A stretch of DNA of 20,140 nucleotides from the NCBI GenBank assembly GCA_003484235.1, contig DNDP01000214.1, positions 397 through 20,536 on the forward strand, given 5' to 3'. This DNA is from Verrucomicrobiales bacterium. Lineage in GTDB: Bacteria > Verrucomicrobiota > Verrucomicrobiia > Limisphaerales > RI-55. Shown piece after piece: positions 13,576 through 20,140 of the stretch. The position numbers and the translations under genes were made by a program. The notes below the pieces were generated by a model. It saw nothing but the letters and a program-made list of their open reading frames with translations, searched no databases and was not told the origin of the DNA. Every line of letters begins with the position of its first letter. Position 1 is the stretch's first letter.

Positions 13576-16500
13576 ATGAAGCGATCCCTGCTCCTTTTCG
13601 CCATGCTGACGTTCGTGTTCGTCGCCACCGGATTGGCCGCCGTGCACGAAACGGTGAATCTCGGCGCCCATCAGGCCTTGTCGGACCGTGTGCTCGCCCG
13701 GTTCAAGGGCAAGGCCGATGGTCCTGACCGGGACCGGTTGCTGGCCGAGCAGGGTGTGTCCGTGGTGCACCGCTACACGCTGGTGCCCGATCTCGTTGTG
13801 CTGAAGTTCGACACGCCGCCGCGCTTGAACAGTCTGCCCGGGCCACGCGATCCCGACCGGGAAGGGCGCGTGCTGCTGGCCCGCATCAAGAAACTGATGC
13901 TGACGGGCCTCTTCACCTACGTGGAGCCCAACTACGTCGTCCGGACGGCGGTGACCCCGACGGACAGTGCCTATGTTGACGGCACGCTTTGGGGTTTGAA
14001 CGACATCAGCGCACCGTCGGCGTGGGACATCACGACCGGCAGCGCCGGGGTGGTGGTTGCGGTGATCGACTCCGGCGTCAACTACCAGCACCAGGATCTC
14101 AGTGCGCAGATGTGGATCAATCCCGGTGAAATTGCCGGCAACGGCATCGACGACGACGCCAACGGTTACGTGGACGACGTTCATGGAATCAATGCGGTGG
14201 TCAACGGCGGTGATCCGCGGGACGACAACGGGCATGGCTCTCACGTCGCCGGCACCATCGGTGCCTCGGCCAACGACGCCGGTCCCCACGTGGGAGTTGC
14301 GTGGAATGTCCGCATCATGGCGCTGAAGTTTCTGGATGCCTCCGGCAGCGGCAGCCTCGAGGACGCGATCGAGTGTCTGGACTACGCCCGGCAGAAGGGC
14401 GCCCACATCATGAACAACAGCTGGGGTGGCGGTCCGTTCTCGACCTCACTGTTCGACAGCATTCAGGCCACCCGAAACGCTGGCATGCTGTTCGTGGCCG
14501 CCGCCGGTAACGAAGCGAACAACAATGACGTCAGCCCGGCATATCCAGCCTCCTACAATGTCGACAACATCATTTCTGTGGCTGCCGTTGACATCAACAG
14601 CAACCTCGCCAACTTTTCGAACTTCGGCAGCCAGAGCGTCGATATCGGGGCGCCCGGGGTGAACATCTTTTCCTGCCTGCACAGCTCGCCGACAGCCTAC
14701 GGACCGCTCAACGGGACCAGCATGGCTTCGCCCCACGTTGCCGGTGTGGCCGCCCTGCTCTGGGCGCAGCTGCAGCCCACCACGATCAGTGGCGTTGCGG
14801 ATCTTCGTCAACGGATTCTGGCTGGGTCTGTTGCGACACCCTCATTGAACGGAAAAGTTGCTACCGGCAGCCGCCTGAACGCCGCGCTCGCGCTCGGAGT
14901 AGGGGTCGACGGAGAACTGGAACTGGCCATCACGTCCGAGCGCGGATTGCAGGTGATCGGCGGGCGCGTCGCCTCGTTCTTCGTCCGGGTGAGTGATCTC
15001 TTTCCGGTCAACAACGCCCTCGTCAACGGCACGGTTTCCTTTGGCGGCTCGCCCCAGTTTGTCAACAATGGAACCGGGCCGGACGCGACGGCAAACGACG
15101 GCACCTACTCCACATCCTTCACGGTGCCAGCCGGCATCAGTTCGTTCACGCTGTCGGTCAATGTGACTGCCAACGGGAAGAATCCCGCTTCCGCCGTAGC
15201 CACCTTCACGGTGATTCCCGCTCCCTCCAATGACAGCTTTGCCGGGCGGCTGGCAATCTCCGACCTTCCCGCGATTTTTACGGGCTCGACGCTGGACGCC
15301 ACGGATGAACCCGGCGAACCCATCCATATCTCAACCGGCTTTGGCCAGCGTCTGAAGACGCTCTGGTGGACCTGGACGGCTCCCACCGCCGGCGTCTACA
15401 CGCTGACGACGGATGGCAGTTCGTTCGACACGATGCTTGCGGCCTACACCGGTTCGACGCTGGGGTCTTTGGTGCGCGTGCAGGTAAATGACGATGCGGG
15501 ATTTGACTGGACCAGCACGCTGGTGTTCACCGCCTCTGCCGGTACGCCCTACCAGTTCGTGGTGGATGGTTATTACTACGAGCCCGGTCCCGGAGAGTCG
15601 GAAGGTGAAACCGAGGCCGGGGGCGTGCAGCTGAATTTTTCCGCGAATGCACCGATGCTGAACAACAACTTCGCGAATCGGACCGCCATCGCCGGCATCA
15701 ATGTGGTGGTGAACGGACACAACGTGGGCGCCAGTTCGGAGGCGGGAGAGCCGTTTCACGACGGTTTCTCGCCCTCGCGCTCGGTGTGGTGGTCGTGGAC
15801 GGCTCCCGCGTCGGAGACAGTCACCATCTCCACGGCGGGCAGCTCGTTCAACACGGTCCTGGCAGTCTATGTGGGCAACTCGCTGGGCGGCCTTTCCCTG
15901 GTGGGATCCCATGACAACATTGGCGAGGACACCGGGACGGACACGTTGACCAGCGAAGTCACCTTTTTTGCCCAGGCGGGAGCGACCTACCAGATCGCGG
16001 TGGATCGCTCGACCTTTCCCTCGGGAACGGCCACGCAGGGCAACATCCGCCTGTTGGTGGCGCGGCGTCCGGTGAACGACAACTTTGCCAATCGTCTGCC
16101 CTTGTCCGGCGACCTGGTGCAGACGCAGGCGTTCACGATGGGCGCCAGCTTCGAGGGGACGGAGGATTCGCCCGTGGGTAATTTCCCCGGTGCCGGCCGG
16201 AGCGTCTGGTGGACGTGGACGGCGCCCCGCAGCGGCAAGGCAACCATCACCACCGACGGCAGCAATTTCGACACGGTGGTTGGCGTTTACCGGGGCTCGA
16301 CGCTCAGCACGCTCACGGAAGTGGCCTCGAACGATGACCGGGTACTGGCGAAGATCCGCACCAGCCTGGTGAACTTTGGAGCCGAAGCCGGCACCACCTA
16401 CCACATTCAGGTGGATGGCTTCGCCGGGCTGGCCGGGGAGGCGCTGGTGACCCTGATGATGGACGGCCGTTCGGAACTGGCGCTGCCCGAACTCCGGGCG

Positions 16501-16701
16501 GACAACAGCTCGACGGTCGAATTGCTCGGCGAACCTGACCGGATCTACGTGTTGCGGGCAACGTCGGACTTCGTCACGTGGAGCGGGGTCGCCACCAACA
16601 CGGTGGTGAGCCGGAAAACCCGGTTTCGCGAGACTCGGCCGGCCGGAATGGCTCCCCGCTTCTATCGCGCTGAGCCGGCATCGCTCCTGGGCGGCGAGTA
16701 G
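13576..16701 (+). CDS. Secreted subtilisin-like serine peptidase (S8) with three tandem C-terminal repeats
   Basis: This is a 1041-residue exported protease. A signal peptide (1-22) ends near GLAAVHE. A propeptide-like region spans about 35-122. The S8 catalytic domain (about 145-440) has D165 in VAVIDSGVNY, H220 in DDNGHGSHVAGTIG, oxyanion N312 in AAAGNEANN and S382 in NGTSMASPHVAG. A beta-sandwich-like region (about 450-548) precedes three repeats of about 130 residues (551-690, 696-830, 833-963), each with WWxWTAP followed by GSxFxT. The C-terminus (about 965-1041) has a further beta segment of unknown role. The repeats resemble those of secreted PVC-group proteins and probably mediate surface or polymer binding. 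The ATG at 13576 has no Shine-Dalgarno. The gene end lies 24 bp from the convergent efflux gene. Confidence 0.94.
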   Translation: MKRSLLLFAMLTFVFVATGLAAVHETVNLGAHQALSDRVLARFKGKADGPDRDRLLAEQGVSVVHRYTLVPDLVVLKFDTPPRLNSLPGPRDPDREGRVLLARIKKLMLTGLFTYVEPNYVVRTAVTPTDSAYVDGTLWGLNDISAPSAWDITTGSAGVVVAVIDSGVNYQHQDLSAQMWINPGEIAGNGIDDDANGYVDDVHGINAVVNGGDPRDDNGHGSHVAGTIGASANDAGPHVGVAWNVRIMALKFLDASGSGSLEDAIECLDYARQKGAHIMNNSWGGGPFSTSLFDSIQATRNAGMLFVAAAGNEANNNDVSPAYPASYNVDNIISVAAVDINSNLANFSNFGSQSVDIGAPGVNIFSCLHSSPTAYGPLNGTSMASPHVAGVAALLWAQLQPTTISGVADLRQRILAGSVATPSLNGKVATGSRLNAALALGVGVDGELELAITSERGLQVIGGRVASFFVRVSDLFPVNNALVNGTVSFGGSPQFVNNGTGPDATANDGTYSTSFTVPAGISSFTLSVNVTANGKNPASAVATFTVIPAPSNDSFAGRLAISDLPAIFTGSTLDATDEPGEPIHISTGFGQRLKTLWWTWTAPTAGVYTLTTDGSSFDTMLAAYTGSTLGSLVRVQVNDDAGFDWTSTLVFTASAGTPYQFVVDGYYYEPGPGESEGETEAGGVQLNFSANAPMLNNNFANRTAIAGINVVVNGHNVGASSEAGEPFHDGFSPSRSVWWSWTAPASETVTISTAGSSFNTVLAVYVGNSLGGLSLVGSHDNIGEDTGTDTLTSEVTFFAQAGATYQIAVDRSTFPSGTATQGNIRLLVARRPVNDNFANRLPLSGDLVQTQAFTMGASFEGTEDSPVGNFPGAGRSVWWTWTAPRSGKATITTDGSNFDTVVGVYRGSTLSTLTEVASNDDRVLAKIRTSLVNFGAEAGTTYHIQVDGFAGLAGEALVTLMMDGRSELALPELRADNSSTVELLGEPDRIYVLRATSDFVTWSGVATNTVVSRKTRFRETRPAGMAPRFYRAEPASLLGGE
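15226..15645 (+). repeat. Protease C-terminal repeat 1 (residues about 551-690)
   Basis: This repeat starts SNDSFAGRLAI and contains EPGEPIH, LWWTWTAPTAG, DGSSFDTMLAAYTG and QFVVDGYY. An acidic insert near its end (GESEGETEAGG) is missing from the other copies. Confidence 0.85.
15661..16065 (+). repeat. Protease C-terminal repeat 2 (residues about 696-830)
   Basis: This repeat starts NNNFANRTAIAG and contains EAGEPFH, VWWSWTAPASE, AGSSFNTVLAVYVG and YQIAVDRST, in the same order as repeat 1. Confidence 0.85.
16072..16464 (+). repeat. Protease C-terminal repeat 3 (residues about 833-963)
   Basis: This repeat starts VNDNFANRLPLSG and contains VWWTWTAPRSG, DGSNFDTVVGVYRG and YHIQVDGFAG. The GEPxH element is degenerate (TEDSPVGNF). 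Confidence 0.85.
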
Positions 16702-16725
16702 CGCGCCCGGCGGTCGCGGGCAGGT

Positions 16726-19700
16726 TCACTTCACCGGCTCCGGCTCCGGGATGCTCGCCGTTGCCTCTTCTTTGCCGCGCCGCCACCAGGCTGCAAGATC
16801 GCCAAAGATGGTGTAAACGATCGGGACGATGAAGAGCGTCAGAAACGTGCTCGTCATCATGCCGCCCACCACCACCACACCCATGGGGCGCCGGCTCTCC
16901 GCGCCCGCCCCAAAGCCGATCGCGATCGGCAGAATTCCCGCGATGGTTGAAATGGCCGTCATCAGGATCGGGCGCAGCCGGACGCGGCCCGATTCGATGA
17001 TGGAATCGTGCGCGTTCCTGCCCTTGCCCGAGAGCTGATTGGCGAACTCGACCAGCAGGATGCCGTTCTTGGTGACGAGGCCGACCAGCAGGACCAGGCC
17101 TACCTGGCTGAACAGGTTGATGTTCATCGCCGGGAAAGCGGGAATCCAGCCATGGATTCCGAGCGAGCGCAGCAGCCACAGACCGCCCAAGGCGCCTACC
17201 GCGGCCAATGGGACGCTGAGTATGACGGTGAACGGATGCACCAGGCTCTCAAATTGCCCGGCCAGCACCATGTAGGTGATGATCGCGGCCAGCAGCAGCA
17301 CCCACCAAAACTCCCGGCCGGCCTCCTCCAGGTCGCGGGCCTCGCCGGACCAGGTGTAGATGAAACCGTCGGGCAGCGATTCCTCCAGCAGTGCCTGCCC
17401 GCGTTCCATGGCGGTGCCCACGGTGATGTCGATCGGCGTGCCGCTGATGGTGGCGCTGCGCAGGCGGTTGTAGTGCTCGATGGCCTTGGGCCCGACACCG
17501 ACTTCGCGGGTGACCAGATTGCTCAGCTGGATCAGCTCGCCGCGCACGTTGCGGACATACAGCCGGTCGAGGTCCTGGGGCGTCAGTCGCGACTCGCGCT
17601 GCAGCTGGGCGATCACGTCGTACTCCTTGCCCTCCCGCTTCAACGTGCTCAGGTCCAGGCCGCCGAACAGGATCTGGAGGGTGCGCGAGACGTCCGCCAG
17701 CGAAACCCCCAGCGCAGCAGCACGGTTGCGGTCGATGTTGAGCCGGAGCTCCGGTTTGTTGATCTCAAACGAAGTTTGGACGTTCGCCAGCCATCCGGCG
17801 GCCCGGAGCCGGGTGGTCAGTTCGCCGGCGTACTCGTTGAGCTGCTCGAGATCGGGTGACTGGATCACCAGCTGGAAGGGCGAACTGCCGCGGCGCTCGA
17901 TTGCCTTGGGAATGCTCGGGATGGTCAACGCCCCCTCGATCTCGGTCATGAACTGCTGCATCAATCCGCCCGGTCCGCGGACGAGTTCCTGCACGCTGCG
18001 CTCGCGCTGTTCCCGGGGTTTCAGGTGAATGAAGATGATGGCGTTGTTCGCGGAGCCGGGGCCGGAAAAACCCGGTGCGACGATCGCGCCGAACACCTTG
18101 ATCTCAGGCGTCCGCGAAAGAATCTCCTCCACCTCGCGCAGCATCCGGTCCGTGTATTCGGCCGTGCTACCCTCGGGCGCGATCATGAAGGTGAAAATCC
18201 GGCTCTTGTCCTCCTCCGGCAGAAAGTCACCCTCGAGGTTCTTCCACAGCCACACGCTGCCCACGCCGATGCCGCCCCAGAAGAGCAGCATGGTGAGCAG
18301 CCGCAGGCTGAGCGGAATGTTCACCAGCCGGCGGAGCGCCGCGACGTAGTGATCGGTCACCCAGTGCAGCGTGGCCTCGAACCACCGCACCAGACTGCCG
18401 GGCTTCTTGGTGACCGGCCGGAGGACGCGGCCGGAAAGCATCGGTGAGAGGGACAGCGCCACGAAGGTGGAAACCACCACCGCCGCGCAGATGGCCACGG
18501 CGAACTCGACGAAGAAACGGCCGGTCGCGCTGGTTTGAAAGGCGAGCGGAACGAAGACGGCCACCAGCGCCACGGTGGTCGCGATCACGGCGAACTTGAT
18601 CTCCTTCATGCCGGCAAACGCGGCCTCCAGCGGTTTCATTCCCTCCTCGATGTGGCGGCTGATGTTCTCCAGCACCACGATGGTGTCATCCACCACGATG
18701 CCAATGGCCAGCACCAGCGCCAGCATGGTGAGAATGTTGATCGAGAAACCCATGAAGTACAGCACGGCGAAGGTGGCGACGATCGACACGGGGATGGAAA
18801 TCGCGGGGATCAGCGTCGCGCGAACGTTGTGCAGGAAGACGTAGATCACGAACATGACCAGCAGGAAGGCCAGCCCCAGCGTGAACCACACCTCGTTGAT
18901 CGCCTTCTCCACGAACACCGACTCGTCGTAGTTGACATCCACATCGATGCCGGCCGGCAGCAGCGGCTTGATGCTTTCGAGCTCGCGCTTGATGCCTTGG
19001 GCGACCTGCACGGTGTTGGCCTTGGACTGCTTGACGATGCCCAGAAAAATGCAGGGCTTGCCACGGTTGCGCGCCATCGTGCGCTCGTTCTCCACGCCGG
19101 CGGCGGCGTAGCCGATGTCGCGCAGGCGGACAATCCGGTCCCCGTCGGTCCGGAGCACCAGCCGGTTGAACTCCTCGGCTTCCTTGAGCTCGCCACGGGT
19201 CTGGATGGTCATTTCCCGCTCGCGGTTCTCCACCCGGCCGCTGGGCAGTTCCACGTTCTGTTCACGGAGGGCACGCTGCACGTCAATGATCGTCACCTGA
19301 TGGGCGGCCATCTTCTCCGCGTCGAGCCACAGGCGCATGGCGAACCGTTGTTCGCCGCCGATGAAGATCGAGCTGACCCCGGGCACGGTCTGCAGCCGGT
19401 TCTTCATCTGTTTCTCGGCCAGATCGGTCAGTTCAATCGGCGAGAACCGGTCGCTCGCGACGCCGATCCAGATGATTGGGAACGCATCGGCGTCCCGTTT
19501 GGACACCACCGGCTCGAGGATGTCCTCCGGCAGGCGGCCGCGCACCCGCGAGACGCGGTCGCGGACATCCTGCGCGGCGAGGTCGATGTCGCGCGAGAGG
19601 TCGAACTCGATGGTGATGTTGCTGACCTGCTCGCGGCTTTCGCTGGAAAGGGTCTTGATCCCCTCGATGTTGTTGATCGCCTCCTCCAGCCGCTCGGTGA

Positions 19701-19887
19701 TTTCCGTTTCCACCACCTGCGCGTTCGCGCCGGGGAAGACGGTGCTGACGCCGACAATCGGGGGGTCGACGTCCGGCAGTTCCCGGACCGGCAGGCGGGG
19801 GAGGCTGATGATGCCAAAGAGCACCAGCGCCAGATTCATCATGGTGGCGAGCACCGGCCGCTGGATGGAAATGCGGGGTAGATCCAT
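16726..19887 (-). CDS. RND efflux transporter, HAE1/AcrB type
   Basis: This is a 1053-residue inner-membrane proton-driven pump, close to the length of AcrB. It follows the family plan: helix 1 near 10-30 (RPVLATMMNLALVLFGIISL), a large periplasmic loop, a helix bundle from about 333, and the same again in the second half. The proton-relay residues are intact: D400 and D401 in AIGIVVDDTIVVLEN (394-408), and K940 in LVTKNGILLVEF. GFGAGAESRRPMG precedes the last helix pair. It likely exports drugs, dyes, lipophilic toxins or metabolites; heavy-metal (CzcA) motifs are not seen. The ATG at 19887 has GGAG eight bases upstream and follows the adaptor stop by four bases. No TolC-like gene follows; the outer-membrane partner may lie upstream of the window or elsewhere. 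Confidence 0.95.
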   Translation of the reverse strand: MDLPRISIQRPVLATMMNLALVLFGIISLPRLPVRELPDVDPPIVGVSTVFPGANAQVVETEITERLEEAINNIEGIKTLSSESREQVSNITIEFDLSRDIDLAAQDVRDRVSRVRGRLPEDILEPVVSKRDADAFPIIWIGVASDRFSPIELTDLAEKQMKNRLQTVPGVSSIFIGGEQRFAMRLWLDAEKMAAHQVTIIDVQRALREQNVELPSGRVENREREMTIQTRGELKEAEEFNRLVLRTDGDRIVRLRDIGYAAAGVENERTMARNRGKPCIFLGIVKQSKANTVQVAQGIKRELESIKPLLPAGIDVDVNYDESVFVEKAINEVWFTLGLAFLLVMFVIYVFLHNVRATLIPAISIPVSIVATFAVLYFMGFSINILTMLALVLAIGIVVDDTIVVLENISRHIEEGMKPLEAAFAGMKEIKFAVIATTVALVAVFVPLAFQTSATGRFFVEFAVAICAAVVVSTFVALSLSPMLSGRVLRPVTKKPGSLVRWFEATLHWVTDHYVAALRRLVNIPLSLRLLTMLLFWGGIGVGSVWLWKNLEGDFLPEEDKSRIFTFMIAPEGSTAEYTDRMLREVEEILSRTPEIKVFGAIVAPGFSGPGSANNAIIFIHLKPREQRERSVQELVRGPGGLMQQFMTEIEGALTIPSIPKAIERRGSSPFQLVIQSPDLEQLNEYAGELTTRLRAAGWLANVQTSFEINKPELRLNIDRNRAAALGVSLADVSRTLQILFGGLDLSTLKREGKEYDVIAQLQRESRLTPQDLDRLYVRNVRGELIQLSNLVTREVGVGPKAIEHYNRLRSATISGTPIDITVGTAMERGQALLEESLPDGFIYTWSGEARDLEEAGREFWWVLLLAAIITYMVLAGQFESLVHPFTVILSVPLAAVGALGGLWLLRSLGIHGWIPAFPAMNINLFSQVGLVLLVGLVTKNGILLVEFANQLSGKGRNAHDSIIESGRVRLRPILMTAISTIAGILPIAIGFGAGAESRRPMGVVVVGGMMTSTFLTLFIVPIVYTIFGDLAAWWRRGKEEATASIPEPEPVK

Positions 19888-19891
19888 GGCC

Positions 19892-20140
19892 TCAGCTCCG
19901 GTTGGCGGCGTCCTGTTCCTGCGGCAGGTAAGGCTTCATTGCCCCGGCCGGTGCGGGGGCCACAGGCATTCCCGGCCCGATCTTCTGCAGCCCTTCGACG
20001 ATGACCTGCTCCCCTTCGGACAGACCCTCGGTGACCTCCAGGCTGCCTTCCAGCCGGAGGCCCACCTTGATCGGCCTGAGCTCGGCGATGTTTCCCGTGC
20101 CGACGATCATGACCGTGGCCCGTCCACCTTCGAGGACCTG
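19892..20140 (-). CDS. RND efflux periplasmic adaptor subunit, C-terminal part
   Basis: Only the last 82 codons are inside the window; the frame stays open to base 20140. The visible part ends a membrane fusion protein: VKVGLRLEGS-like IKVGLRLEGSLEVTEGLSEG with GEQVIVEGLQKIGPGMPV is the typical membrane-proximal beta domain of HlyD/AcrA-type adaptors, followed by a polar tail (PYLPQEQDAANRS). It would link the RND pump to an outer-membrane channel and activate transport. The stop is four bases before the pump ATG, so the two are one transcript. Confidence 0.88.
   Translation of the reverse strand, partial: QVLEGGRATVMIVGTGNIAELRPIKVGLRLEGSLEVTEGLSEGEQVIVEGLQKIGPGMPVAPAPAGAMKPYLPQEQDAANRS

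Noticed and set aside
15331..16404. 357-residue minus-strand open frame opposite the protease repeats
   Set aside because: It is an arginine-rich antisense translation with no recognisable motif; the protease repeats explain the region.
16702..16725. GCCCG/CGGGC stem between the protease and the RND pump
   Set aside because: It is a five-base stem in very G+C-rich sequence with no T-tract, easily explained by chance.
18535..19881. 448-residue plus-strand open frame opposite the RND pump
   Set aside because: It is a histidine- and aspartate-rich translation typical of the antisense of a high-G+C gene, and the pump on the other strand is certain.

Overview
The window looks like a chromosomal piece of a Verrucomicrobiota (PVC group) bacterium. 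The basis is protein style, not a marker gene. The secreted serine peptidase carries three tandem beta-rich repeats with the WWxWTAP signature common in these bacteria. The SGNH hydrolase ends in an acidic DGDADGLVNLAEF segment typical of their secreted proteins. There is also a bacterial deoxyhypusine synthase-like protein. G+C is moderate to high: 32 of 60 bases in 9781-9840 and 43 of 60 in 17161-17220 by direct count. Shine-Dalgarno sequences are mostly absent, and many starts have C just before the ATG.

Layout. Bases 4-1605 hold an apparently intact IS4-family (Tn5/IS50-like) insertion sequence with 35-bp terminal inverted repeats. It abuts a perfect hairpin at the 3' end of a minus-strand deoxyhypusine synthase-like gene (1649-2827). 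A minus-strand cluster at 3090-4979 encodes two tandem prohibitin-like SPFH proteins and a translationally coupled 64-residue double-spanning membrane protein. Divergent from it is a lone nuoA (5109-5498), with no other Complex I gene beside it. A secreted SGNH/GDSL hydrolase follows on the minus strand (5578-6951).

From 7099 to 12102 the plus strand carries housekeeping genes: holB (DNA polymerase III delta prime), an O-antigen ligase/polymerase-like membrane protein, aroQ, and accB-accC. A 216-bp gap before accB holds a repeated TTCCTAA(R)CTGAT motif with 21-bp periodicity. Convergent to accC, after an 8-bp gap, is a secreted nitrilase-superfamily hydrolase with an N-terminal beta-sandwich domain (12111-13469). 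A 1041-residue secreted subtilisin-like protease runs divergently from it (13576-16701). The window closes with a minus-strand efflux operon: the end of a periplasmic adaptor (19892 to the window edge), then a full HAE1/AcrB-type RND pump (16726-19887).

How the genes work together. accB and accC supply the biotin carrier and biotin carboxylase of acetyl-CoA carboxylase. The adaptor and RND pump form two parts of a tripartite exporter. The SPFH pair and the small protein probably form one membrane complex. The remaining neighbours show no clear shared pathway. No CRISPR array, phage module, toxin-antitoxin pair, rRNA or tRNA was seen. The least explained parts are the SPFH three-gene cluster, the deoxyhypusine synthase-like gene, the isolated nuoA, and the repeated motif before accB.
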